Both the position numbers and the translations under genes were made by a program. A DNA stretch of 64,000 nt from Mycolicibacterium litorale (GTDB lineage Bacteria; Actinomycetota; Actinomycetes; Mycobacteriales; Mycobacteriaceae), in contig NZ_AP023287.1 of NCBI RefSeq assembly GCF_014218295.1, forward strand, positions 1,798,001 through 1,862,000, read 5' to 3'. Positions 42,519 through 53,496 of the stretch are shown here, in pieces. The notes under the pieces are model-generated. The model was given only the letters and a program-made list of their open reading frames with translations, was not told the DNA's origin and made no database searches. Each line of letters opens with the position of its first letter. The first letter of the stretch is position 1.

Positions 42519-43558
42519 GTGGTGCAACGTCGTTCACCTCGGTACCGGTCGTCGACATCAGCGGGCTGCTGTCGGCGGACCGCGCCGCCCAGGAACGCGT
42601 GGCGGCCGACCTCGGCGCCGCGGCACGCGATGTCGGCTTCTTCTACATCAGCGGCTCGGGAATCGACGAGTCGCTCTTCGACCGGATGCTGGCCGCGACG
42701 AAGGAGTTCTTCGCGCTGCCGCTGGAGGAGAAGATGCGCAGCTACATCGGGCTGTCCCGATGCCACCGCGGATACGTGCCGATCGGTGAGGAAGGCGTTC
42801 AGAACCAGACCACGCCCGATCTGAAGGAGGCGTTCGACACCGCGCTGGACCTGCCGGCCGACGACCCCGACTACCTGGCCGGCAATCCCATGCTGGGCCC
42901 GAACACCTGGCCCGACCTGCCCGGGTTCTCCCAAGCCGTCACCGCCTACTACACCGCGGTCATCGACGTGGGGCAGCGGCTGCTGCGGGCGTTCGCCGTC
43001 GCGCTGGGGGAGGACCCCGACGTGTTCTCGCGGCATGCGACGAAGACACCGAGCCAACTGCGCCTCATCCACTACCCGTACAACCCCGACGCCGAGGACC
43101 GCATGGGCATCGGCGCCCACACCGACTACGAGTGCTTCACGCTGCTCAAACCGACCGCGCCCGGCCTCGAGGTGCTCAACGGAGCGGGCGAGTGGATCGA
43201 CGTGCCGCCGGTGCCCGGTACGTTCGTCGTCAACGTGGGCGACATGCTGGAGCTGTGGACCAACGGCACGTTCGTCGCCACGAGCCACCGGGTCCGCAAG
43301 GTCAAGGAGGAGCGGTACTCGTTCCCGCTGTTCTTCAATGTCGACTACCACACCGAGGTGAAACCGCTGCCGCAGTTCGCGCCCCGCGACGACCGGCCGC
43401 GCTCCCCGCTGCGTGCGGGGGAGCACCTGTTCGCCCAGACCGCCCAGTCTTTTGCCTACCTGCGGCGGCGCCTCGACAGCGGGGAACTGGCGCTGCCCGA
43501 GGGATCGCTGGCGCTCGGGCAGTTCGGCAGGCAGGCACTGCAGGGCATGACTAGTTGA
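42515..43558 (+). CDS. Fe(II)/2-oxoglutarate-dependent oxygenase (isopenicillin N synthase family)
   Basis: 347 residues from ATG 42515 (ATGA overlap). Iron ligands H202, D204 (GAHTDYECFTLL) and H258 (ATSHRV), and the 2-oxoglutarate clamp R267-x-S269 (ERYSF), are all present. The N-terminal DIOX_N part (VPVVDISGLL to KEFFALPLEEKMRSYIG) and HRGYVPIGEEGVQNQTTPDLKEAFD resemble the HxnY / plant 2-ODD-C23 branch. Relatives in the wider family (plant 2-ODD-C23, bacterial ethylene-forming enzyme) hydroxylate homoarginine or arginine and release guanidine. In a guanidine-degrading island this suggests release of guanidine from an imported guanidino compound. It overlaps the convergent fecB gene by 8 bases. 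Confidence 0.85.
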   Translation: MSGATSFTSVPVVDISGLLSADRAAQERVAADLGAAARDVGFFYISGSGIDESLFDRMLAATKEFFALPLEEKMRSYIGLSRCHRGYVPIGEEGVQNQTTPDLKEAFDTALDLPADDPDYLAGNPMLGPNTWPDLPGFSQAVTAYYTAVIDVGQRLLRAFAVALGEDPDVFSRHATKTPSQLRLIHYPYNPDAEDRMGIGAHTDYECFTLLKPTAPGLEVLNGAGEWIDVPPVPGTFVVNVGDMLELWTNGTFVATSHRVRKVKEERYSFPLFFNVDYHTEVKPLPQFAPRDDRPRSPLRAGEHLFAQTAQSFAYLRRRLDSGELALPEGSLALGQFGRQALQGMTS

Positions 43559-44651
43559 TCGGTGCGTTGACCCAGCGCAGGTCGGCCAGGATCCCTCGGG
43601 CGGCCACGATGCCCTGACCGGTCTGCCACACCTCGTTGTTCACGACGTACACCCGGCTGTCCTGTGCCGCCGACAGCGCCCGCCAGGCGTCGCTGTCGAG
43701 CACCTCCGACGCGTGGTCCCGCGCGGCCGGCGAGGCGAACGACAAGTACACGATGTCGGCGTCGGCGATCGAATAGTCCGGTGACCCCTCCGTGCCGATC
43801 TCCACGTAGGGCTCTTCGGTGAAGCGCTGGGCGGCCGGTCGGTCCAGACCCACCTCGGTCAGCACGCTGCCCGCGAAGTTGTCGACTCCGAACACCCGGA
43901 CCACGTCCTCGGCGAGTTGGACGACCGAGACCTGCCAGTGGGCGGCGTCGTTGTCGGTCCCGGTCCTGCGGGCGGCGTCGGCGAATCCGTCGAGCAGCCC
44001 GGCCGCGGCGCCGAACCGGCCGGTGGCCGCGCCGACGATGCGCAGGTTCGCCTGCCAGTCGGCCCCGGCCGGACCGGTGAACACCGTCGGCGCGATCTGC
44101 CCCAGGGAGCCGAACAGTTCGGGGGTGAGCGCCTGCGAACCGAGGATCAGGTCGGGGTCCGCCGCGCGGATCGCGTCGAGATCGGGGTCCGAGCGGGTCC
44201 CGGCCGCCGAGACGTCGTGGATCACCGCGCCGAGATACGAGGGCTGTTGGCCCTGGCCGTCGGGAAGCGCGGCGGCCACGATGCGTGACTGCAGGCCGAG
44301 CGCGCACAGCGCGTCGAGTTGATCCCCGGAGAGCACCACGATCCGCTGCGGGTCGGCCTCCACGCGGGTCTCCCCGGCGGCGTGGCGCACCTCCCGCTGC
44401 GGGGGTCCGGGGTCGACGGCCGCCGGCTGTGGGGCGCACGACTCGTCGGGCCTGCGGTCGTTGCCGAGCACGCCTGCGCCCGCGATGCTGGTGGTGCTGG
44501 TGACCACCGAGGACATGGGCGCCGACGAGGCGGGTTCCCCGCCGGTCGATCCACACCCGGCCAGGGCCACCGCCAGCGCCGCGACGAGTGTGGCCGAAGC
44601 CGCGGTCCCCACCCGTTTCCGGGTCCTCGTCTCGGGTCGGCCGATCAGCAC
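43551..44651 (-). CDS. fecB: FecB-like periplasmic siderophore/heme-binding lipoprotein
   Basis: 366 residues from GTG 44651; downstream GTG 44612 is an alternative. The lipobox ALAVALAGC puts the lipidated Cys at 33. The body is a class III solute-binding protein: QRIVVLSGDQLDALCALGLQSRIVAAALP, DLDAIRAADPDLILGSQALTPELFGSLGQIAPTVFTG and the C-terminal GIVAARGILADLRWVNAPIN, close to M. tuberculosis FecB (Rv3044). FecB binds ferric-siderophore or heme and also affects cell-envelope integrity. It is a single gene convergent with the island and divergent from ctaD. Confidence 0.92.
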   Translation of the reverse strand: MLIGRPETRTRKRVGTAASATLVAALAVALAGCGSTGGEPASSAPMSSVVTSTTSIAGAGVLGNDRRPDESCAPQPAAVDPGPPQREVRHAAGETRVEADPQRIVVLSGDQLDALCALGLQSRIVAAALPDGQGQQPSYLGAVIHDVSAAGTRSDPDLDAIRAADPDLILGSQALTPELFGSLGQIAPTVFTGPAGADWQANLRIVGAATGRFGAAAGLLDGFADAARRTGTDNDAAHWQVSVVQLAEDVVRVFGVDNFAGSVLTEVGLDRPAAQRFTEEPYVEIGTEGSPDYSIADADIVYLSFASPAARDHASEVLDSDAWRALSAAQDSRVYVVNNEVWQTGQGIVAARGILADLRWVNAPIN

Positions 44652-44741
44652 GGGCCCGACGGTAACATCCTGGTCGCGACCGTCGCCCGCCCCGCGGCGC
44701 CGCGCCCCCGACACGCAATTACGACGGTTTGTAGGACCCAG

Positions 44742-47841
<3,100 letters not shown>

Positions 47842-47844
47842 GCG

Positions 47845-49293
47845 CTACACCACGACGGAACGCTGGGCGATCCCCGTCGCACCGCTGACCGCATGCCACG
47901 CCTGCGCGAGCAGTTCGACGGCCTCGCCCATCTGATCCGGCGGCAGGGTGTACGGGATCCGGATGAACCGCTCCAGCGAGCCGTCCACACCGAACCGGGG
48001 TCCCGGCGGGACGTCGAGCCCCATGCGTGAGGCCGCCGCCGACAGCGCCGAACTCATCGGGGTGGGCAGCCGCACCCACAGTGCCAATCCGCCGCCCCCC
48101 GGACACGGCTGCCAGTCGGGGAGGTGTTCGTCGAGCAGCGACAGCATCAGCGCGCGGCGGCTGCGCAGGATGTCGCGCCGGTCCGGCAGCACCTCGTCGG
48201 CGATGCGGAGTAGCTCCGCGGCGGCGAGCTGTTCGAGGATCGGGGTGCCCATGTCGATCGACGGCCGCAGCGCCGCGATCGACGCCAGCGTCGAGCGGTC
48301 GGCGCGGATCCATCCGATCCGCAACCCTCCCCAGAACGACTTCGACATGGATCCGGTCGTGAGCAGCAGATCGGGTCGCCGGGTCATCGCCGTCGCGACC
48401 GGCGGGGGGACCGGTTCGTCCAGCCACACCTCCGTCATCGTCTCGTCGACGATGGTGCGGGTGCGGGTGTCGGCGATGAGCCCGGCCAGTTCCTCCCGCT
48501 GGGTCTGCGGCATCGTCAGTCCCGTCGGGTTGTGGTTGTCCGGAACCAGGTAGGCGAGGCTGGGAGCGAGCTGCCGGATCGCGTTGTGCAGCGCCCCGAG
48601 GTCCCAGCCGTCCTCGGCGAGCGCCACCGGCACCGGGCGCGCGCCCGCGGTCGTCACCGCGGCGAGCGCCCCGTGGTACGTGGGTTGTTCGACCAGGACG
48701 CGGTCACCGGGCTGGGTGTAGGTGGCGAGGATCAGCCCGATGGCGTGCAGTGCCCCCGTGGTGATCATGATGTCGTCGGGTTCGGTGGGAAGCCCACGCG
48801 CGCAGTACCTTTCGGCGACGGCCTGGCGCAACGACGGCACCCCGGAGAGTTCGATGCCGATGCCGTGCAGGTAGGGCGTCATCTGCTGGGTCGCGCTGGT
48901 GAGCGCGGCCAGCACCGCCGGGGCGGGTGCGGCCAGCGCGGCATTGGCCAGGTTGACCGCACCACGGGGCGCGACGGGCGTCGCCGGTGCGCTCGGGGTG
49001 ACCGGCAGCGCGGTGGTGCTTCGGGCGCCGCGGCGTGCGAGCAGATAGCCGTTCTCGCGGAGTTGGGCGTAGGCGGCGGTGACCGTCGTCCGGGACACCC
49101 GCAGCGCCTCGGCCAACGCGCGCTCGCTGGGCAGGCGGGCGCCGACCGGCAACCGCCCGTCGACGATGAGCATGCGAATCCCGTCGGCCAGCCCCTGATA
49201 CACCGGACCGCTCGAACTGGCCGTGCGCCAGTTCCCCAACTCACGTGCCAGTCTCTCGACGTCCAGCACTCTGGCCGGCATCTCCAGTGTCAT
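47845..49293 (-). CDS. MocR-family (GntR HTH plus aminotransferase) regulator, YczR-like
   Basis: 482 residues from ATG 49293. The N-terminal GntR winged helix (LADGIRMLIVDGRLPVGARLPSERALAEALRVSRTTVTAAYAQLRENGYLLARRG) is followed by a fold-type I aminotransferase domain (about 140-480) with the PLP-binding lysine in TGSMSKSFWGGLRIGW and YLVPDNHNPTG. MocR proteins sense PLP or an aldimine and do not usually catalyse. Pairing with the divergent yczE-like gene is a known arrangement. Its promoter holds TGGCTA repeats. In M. tuberculosis serB2 is followed directly by the ABC ATPase gene, so this pair is inserted here. Confidence 0.88.
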   Translation of the reverse strand: MTLEMPARVLDVERLARELGNWRTASSSGPVYQGLADGIRMLIVDGRLPVGARLPSERALAEALRVSRTTVTAAYAQLRENGYLLARRGARSTTALPVTPSAPATPVAPRGAVNLANAALAAPAPAVLAALTSATQQMTPYLHGIGIELSGVPSLRQAVAERYCARGLPTEPDDIMITTGALHAIGLILATYTQPGDRVLVEQPTYHGALAAVTTAGARPVPVALAEDGWDLGALHNAIRQLAPSLAYLVPDNHNPTGLTMPQTQREELAGLIADTRTRTIVDETMTEVWLDEPVPPPVATAMTRRPDLLLTTGSMSKSFWGGLRIGWIRADRSTLASIAALRPSIDMGTPILEQLAAAELLRIADEVLPDRRDILRSRRALMLSLLDEHLPDWQPCPGGGGLALWVRLPTPMSSALSAAASRMGLDVPPGPRFGVDGSLERFIRIPYTLPPDQMGEAVELLAQAWHAVSGATGIAQRSVVV

Positions 49294-49296
49294 TGC

Positions 49297-49361
49297 AGCC
49301 AGTATGAGTCAACTGGCTATTGGCGAGCAAGCCACCCCAACCGAAAATAGCCACATGGCTA
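49297..49361. promoter_or_regulatory. MocR operator region with TGGCTA repeats
   Basis: Two palindromes lie just upstream of the MocR start: AGCCAGT-N8-ACTGGCT (49297-49318) and TAGCCA-CA-TGGCTA (49348-49361). TGGCTA therefore occurs three times (49314, inverted at 49348, 49356). Repeated half-sites are typical of MocR binding. The 49-bp spacing would let one dimer bridge both and control mocR and the rightward genes. Confidence 0.7.
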
Positions 49362-49510
49362 CAAACTGGATATCTCGACTTGGATCTGGCCTCTCCGCGC
49401 TCTTCACTTTCCGGCCCGGGGAGTTCGCCAGCCCGGAACTGGACGCCGATCTGCGGCGGATGCGCAGTGAACTGGACGCCATCCGGATCCGTTTTCCGGA
49501 CCACTCGTAG
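49355..49510 (+). CDS. 51-aa small protein before yczE
   Basis: ATG 49355 to TAG 49508 encodes 51 residues: an amphipathic start (MATNWISRLGSGLSALFTFRPGEF) and a charged helix (SPELDADLRRMRSELDAIRIRF). Its start codon is inside the second operator (cATGGCTA). Its stop overlaps the yczE GTG by one base, which suggests coupling and that it is real. No family recognised; no strong ribosome site, so it could be leaderless. Confidence 0.5.
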   Translation: MATNWISRLGSGLSALFTFRPGEFASPELDADLRRMRSELDAIRIRFPDHS

Positions 49511-50229
49511 TGCGGCGGGCATCCGCGCGCGTCGCGGTGCTGCTCGTCGGACTCGGCCTCTACGGCTTCTCCATGGCCGTCATGGTGCGCGCCGGCCTCG
49601 GGCTCGACCCGTGGGACGTGTTCCACCAGGGCCTCGCGCGGCACACCGGGATGACGATCGGCATCGCCACCGCGGTGGTCGGGGTCGCGGTACTGCTGGC
49701 CTGGATTCCGCTGCGCAACCGGCCCGGCGTCGGCACGGTCGCCAACGTGGTGGTGATCGCGGCGACCGTCGACGCGAGTCTGGCGCTGCTCCCCACGCCG
49801 TCGGGGTTGCCGACGCAAGTGGCGTGGATGTCCGGCGCGGTGGTGCTCAACGCGCTGGCCACCGTGCTCTACATCGGCGCCGGACTCGGCCCGGGCCCCC
49901 GAGACGGTCTGATGACCGGGCTGGTGCGGCGTACGGGCCGATCGGTACGGCTGGTGCGCGCCTTGATCGAGGCGACGGTGCTCGCCGCCGGATGGCTGCT
50001 GGGTGGAACGGTCGGCATCGGCACGGTGGTCTACGCCTTCGGGATCGGCCCGCTGGTGCAGCTGTTCATGCGGATGAGCGATTGGGGTGTCCTCGGCCGC
50101 GCCGAGCGCGATCGGCGACACCGAAAACAACGGGGTGACCCGCAGGTTGCGGCACCCGCCGGGTACGGCACGATGGTCGGGTGCCCGAAGAAGACGCAGC
50201 CGACGGTGCCACCGACGAGGACCTGCTGA
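49510..50229 (+). CDS. yczE: YczE/YitT-like membrane protein
   Basis: 239 residues from GTG 49510 with about five membrane segments (VAVLLVGLGLYGFSMAVMVRAGLGLDPWDVFHQGL; IGIATAVVGVAVLLAWIPL; a second AGLGPGPRDGLMTGL motif). The repeated GLGxxPWDxxxxGL element marks the YczE family. The function is unproven; it occurs next to MocR-type regulators and is suspected of transport in vitamin B6 or amine metabolism. The last 45 residues are a polar tail that overlaps the next gene by 49 bases. Confidence 0.8.
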   Translation: MRRASARVAVLLVGLGLYGFSMAVMVRAGLGLDPWDVFHQGLARHTGMTIGIATAVVGVAVLLAWIPLRNRPGVGTVANVVVIAATVDASLALLPTPSGLPTQVAWMSGAVVLNALATVLYIGAGLGPGPRDGLMTGLVRRTGRSVRLVRALIEATVLAAGWLLGGTVGIGTVVYAFGIGPLVQLFMRMSDWGVLGRAERDRRHRKQRGDPQVAAPAGYGTMVGCPKKTQPTVPPTRTC

Positions 50230-51029
50230 TCGACTTCGCCGAAGTCAGCCTGCGCCGCGGCGGCCGGACGCTGGTCGGCCCGCTGACGTGGGCGGTCGAA
50301 CTCGACGAGCGCTGGGTGGTGATCGGACCCAACGGCGCCGGGAAGACGTCGCTGCTGCGTATCGCCGCGGCGATGGAGTACCCGTCGTCCGGCACCGCCT
50401 ACGTGCTGGGGGAACGGCTCGGCCGCACCGACATGGCGGAATTGCGTTCGCGGGTCGGCCTGTCCAGTTCGGCTCTGTCGCAACGGATTCCGCCTGGCGA
50501 GGTGGTTCGCGACCTGGTGGTGTCCGCCGGCTACGCCGTGCTGGGCCGGTGGCGGGAGCGCTACGACGACGTCGACTACGCGCAGGCCGTCGACATGCTG
50601 GAGAGCGTCGGTGCCGAGCACCTGGCCGAACGCGTCTATGACACCCTGTCCGAGGGTGAGCGCAAACGAGTGCTGATCGCGCGCTCCCTGATGACCGATC
50701 CGGAACTGCTCCTGCTCGACGAACCGGCCGCCGGCCTCGACCTCGGCGGACGCGAGGAACTCGTGGCACGCCTGGCCGACCTCGCCGCCGACCCGGACGC
50801 CCCCGCGATGGTGCTCGTCACCCACCACGTCGAGGAGATCCCGCAGGGTTTCAGCCACTGCCTGATCCTCTCGGAGGGCGAGGTCGTCGACTCCGGCCTG
50901 CTCAACGACGTGCTGACCGCCGAGAACCTGTCCAAGGCCTTCGGTCAGCAGATCGCCCTCGAGGTCATCGACGGCCGCTACTTCGCCCGACGCGCCCGCA
51001 CCCGTGCCGCCCACAGGAGACGTTCATGA
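50181..51029 (+). CDS. ABC transporter ATPase (Rv3041c-like)
   Basis: 282 residues from GTG 50181. One ABC module: Walker A IGPNGAGKTSLL, Q-loop region SRVGLSSSALSQRIPPGE, signature TLSEGERKRVLIARSLM, Walker B LLLLDEPAAGLD and switch VLVTHHVEEIPQGF. No membrane partner is next to it; the nearest membrane protein, YczE, is not an ABC permease. It is conserved after serB2 in mycobacteria and forms a tight run with the Nudix gene (ATGA overlap). The transported substrate is unknown. Confidence 0.9.
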   Translation: MPEEDAADGATDEDLLIDFAEVSLRRGGRTLVGPLTWAVELDERWVVIGPNGAGKTSLLRIAAAMEYPSSGTAYVLGERLGRTDMAELRSRVGLSSSALSQRIPPGEVVRDLVVSAGYAVLGRWRERYDDVDYAQAVDMLESVGAEHLAERVYDTLSEGERKRVLIARSLMTDPELLLLDEPAAGLDLGGREELVARLADLAADPDAPAMVLVTHHVEEIPQGFSHCLILSEGEVVDSGLLNDVLTAENLSKAFGQQIALEVIDGRYFARRARTRAAHRRRS

Positions 51030-51844
51030 CCGAATCCGCGGAGAAGTCCGAGCAGACGCCCCTGGTGCCGCGGCCCGCCGCCACCGTGATGCTGATCCGC
51101 GACACCCCCGAGGGGATCAAGGTCTTCCTGATGCGGCGCCACGCCGGGATGGAGTTCGTCGCCGGAGTCATGGTGTTCCCGGGCGGCGGCGTCGACGACC
51201 GCGACCGCAAAGCCGACATCGCGTGGGCCGGGCCCGGTCCGGCGTGGTGGGCCGACCGGCTCGGGGTGGACGGGGACCTGGCCGAGGCCCTGGTCTGCGC
51301 CGCCGCGCGGGAGACGTTCGAGGAGTGCGGCGTTCTGTTCGCCGGCGCCGCCGACGACCCCGACGTCCTCGTCGACGATGCGTCGGTGTATCGCGAATCG
51401 CGCCTGGCGCTGGCCAACCGGTCGCTGTCGTTCGCCGATTTCCTGCGCACCGAGAAGCTGGTGCTGCGGGCGGACCTGCTCCGCCCGTGGGCGAACTGGG
51501 TGACACCGGAGGAAGAACGCACCCGCCGCTACGACACCTACTTCTTCGTCGGGGCGTTGCCGGCCGGTCAGCGCGCCGACGGGGAGAACACCGAGACCGA
51601 TCAGGCCGGCTGGATCACCCCGGAGGAGGCTCTGCGGGATTTCGCCGACGGCCGTTCATTCCTGCTGCCGCCGACCTGGACGCAACTCGACGCGCTGGCC
51701 GGCCGCACGGTGGCCGAGGTGCTCGCCGTCGAACGCCGCATCGAGGCGGTGCAGCCCACCCTGGCCGTCCGCGACGGCAACTGGGAGATCGAGTTCTTCG
51801 ACAGCGACCGGTACAACGCGGCGCGCAATCATCGGGCGCCGTGA
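51026..51844 (+). CDS. Nudix hydrolase (Rv3040c-like)
   Basis: 272 residues. The fold starts [41 protein letters not shown] and the Nudix box is spread by an insertion: GGGVDD early, then [16 protein letters not shown] (the REx2EExG part) near residues 92-107. This long NUDT19-like form often acts on CoA derivatives. It overlaps the ABC gene and is 4 bases before the echA-type gene, so a CoA-linked role is possible. Confidence 0.88.
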   Translation: MTESAEKSEQTPLVPRPAATVMLIRDTPEGIKVFLMRRHAGMEFVAGVMVFPGGGVDDRDRKADIAWAGPGPAWWADRLGVDGDLAEALVCAAARETFEECGVLFAGAADDPDVLVDDASVYRESRLALANRSLSFADFLRTEKLVLRADLLRPWANWVTPEEERTRRYDTYFFVGALPAGQRADGENTETDQAGWITPEEALRDFADGRSFLLPPTWTQLDALAGRTVAEVLAVERRIEAVQPTLAVRDGNWEIEFFDSDRYNAARNHRAP

Positions 51845-51848
51845 CGTC

Positions 51849-52499
51849 ATGAGGGAGTTCGTCGGCGTCCACACCGGCGACGAGCAGCCGGGGATCGCCA
51901 CTCTGCTGCTGTCGCGTCCGCCGACCAATGCGCTGACCCGTCAGGTGTATCGCGAATTGATCTCGGCCGCAGACGAACTCGCCGGCCGCGACGATGTCGG
52001 CGCGGTGATCCTGTTCGGCGGGCACGAGATCTTCTCGGCCGGTGACGACGTCCCCGCACTGCGCACCCTCGACGAGGACGAGAGCGCGGCCGCCGCCGAC
52101 CTGGCCCGCAGGGCCGTCGCCGCGGTGGCGGCCATCCCGAAGCCGACCGTCGCCGCGGTGACCGGCTACGCGCTGGGCAGCGGCCTCACGCTGGCGCTGG
52201 CCGCCGACTGGCGCATCAGCGGTGACAACGTCAAGGTCGGGTCGACCGAGATCCTCGCCGGTCTGGCGCCCGGCCCGGACGCCACCGCGCGACTGGCGCG
52301 GGCCGTCGGCCTGAGCCACGCCAAGGACCTGGTGTTCTCCGGGCGCTTCGTCGGCGCCGAGGAGGCGCATGCGCTCGGTCTGATCGACGAGCTGGCCGCA
52401 CCCGACGGCGTCTACGACGCCGCGGTGGCCTGGGGGAAGCGGTTCAGCGCACACCCACCCGAGGTGCTGGCTGCCGCCAAGGCCGCCTTCGCCCGTTAG
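51849..52499 (+). CDS. echA17: Enoyl-CoA hydratase/isomerase family protein (EchA17-like)
   Basis: 216 residues, shorter than the usual 250-260 of the family but without an internal break. Crotonase-fold features: the CoA/oxyanion region [15 protein letters not shown], then [52 protein letters not shown], with one catalytic Glu (STEI) and Asp where many hydratases have the second Glu. It hydrates or isomerises enoyl-CoA thioesters. Its position between the Nudix and methyltransferase genes matches M. tuberculosis Rv3039c. Confidence 0.85.
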   Translation: MREFVGVHTGDEQPGIATLLLSRPPTNALTRQVYRELISAADELAGRDDVGAVILFGGHEIFSAGDDVPALRTLDEDESAAAADLARRAVAAVAAIPKPTVAAVTGYALGSGLTLALAADWRISGDNVKVGSTEILAGLAPGPDATARLARAVGLSHAKDLVFSGRFVGAEEAHALGLIDELAAPDGVYDAAVAWGKRFSAHPPEVLAAAKAAFAR

Positions 52500-52509
52500 G
52501 CTGCCAGCC

Positions 52510-53496
52510 ATGACGAGTATCGACCACACGTCCGCCGACCTGCCCGCGTCCAACCCGCACGCGACCGCCGAACAGGTCGAGGCCGCGATGACCGACTCGA
52601 AGCTCGCCCAAGTGCTCTACCACGACTGGGAAGCCGAGACCTACGACGAGAAATGGTCGATCTCCTACGACCAGCGCTGCGTGGACTACGCCCGCGGCCG
52701 GTTCGACGCCGCCGTACCCGAGGAGGTGCAGCGGCAGCTGCCCTACGACCGCGCGCTGGAGCTGGGCTGCGGTACCGGGTTCTTCCTGCTCAACCTGATC
52801 CAGGCCGGTGTCGCCCGGCGCGGATCGGTGACCGACCTGTCACCGGGCATGGTGAAGGTGGCCACCCGCAACGGTCAGTCGCTGGGGCTCGACATCGACG
52901 GTCGCGTCGCCGACGCCGAGGGAATCCCCTACGACGACGACACCTTCGACCTGGTGGTCGGGCACGCGGTGCTGCACCACATCCCCGACGTCGAACTGTC
53001 GTTGCGTGAGGTGATCCGGGTGCTCAAACCGGGCGGCCGGTTCGTGTTCGCCGGTGAGCCGACGACCGTGGGCAACCGCTACGCGCGGGAACTGTCGACG
53101 CTGACGTGGCGGATCGCCACCAACGTCACGAAGTTGCCGATGCTGTCGGACTGGCGGCGCCCGCAGACCGAACTCGACGAATCGTCGCGCGCGGCGGCCC
53201 TGGAGGCCGTTGTCGATCTGCACACCTTCGACCCGGCCGACCTCGAGAAGATGGCGCGCTCGGCGGGGGCCGTCGAGGTGCGCACGGCCAGCGAGGAATT
53301 CACCGCCGCGATGCTGGGCTGGCCGGTCCGCACCTTCGAGGCCGCCGTCCCGCCGGGCCGATTGGGTTGGGGCTGGGCGAAATTCGCGTTCAACAGCTGG
53401 ACGACGCTGAGCTGGGTCGACGCCAACGTGTGGCGCCGAGTCGTGCCGAAGGGCTGGTTCTACAACGTGATGATCACCGGGGTCAAGCCGTCCTAG
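52510..53496 (+). CDS. SAM-dependent methyltransferase (Rv3038c-like)
   Basis: 328 residues from ATG 52510. Motif I is ALELGCGTGFFLLNLIQAG (about 83-101), with VTDLSPGMVKVATRNGQSLG, IPYDDDTFDLVVGHAVLHHIPD and EVIRVLKPGGRFVFAGEPT. A long C-terminal region (about 190-328) has no family I can name. It is conserved in this order in mycobacteria; the substrate is unknown. The next gene overlaps its 3' end. Confidence 0.88.
   Translation: MTSIDHTSADLPASNPHATAEQVEAAMTDSKLAQVLYHDWEAETYDEKWSISYDQRCVDYARGRFDAAVPEEVQRQLPYDRALELGCGTGFFLLNLIQAGVARRGSVTDLSPGMVKVATRNGQSLGLDIDGRVADAEGIPYDDDTFDLVVGHAVLHHIPDVELSLREVIRVLKPGGRFVFAGEPTTVGNRYARELSTLTWRIATNVTKLPMLSDWRRPQTELDESSRAAALEAVVDLHTFDPADLEKMARSAGAVEVRTASEEFTAAMLGWPVRTFEAAVPPGRLGWGWAKFAFNSWTTLSWVDANVWRRVVPKGWFYNVMITGVKPS

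Noticed and set aside
26651..43558. Mobile element carrying the catabolic island
   Set aside because: I found no integrase, transposase, tRNA end or flanking direct repeat, so only an insertion relative to known gene order can be claimed.
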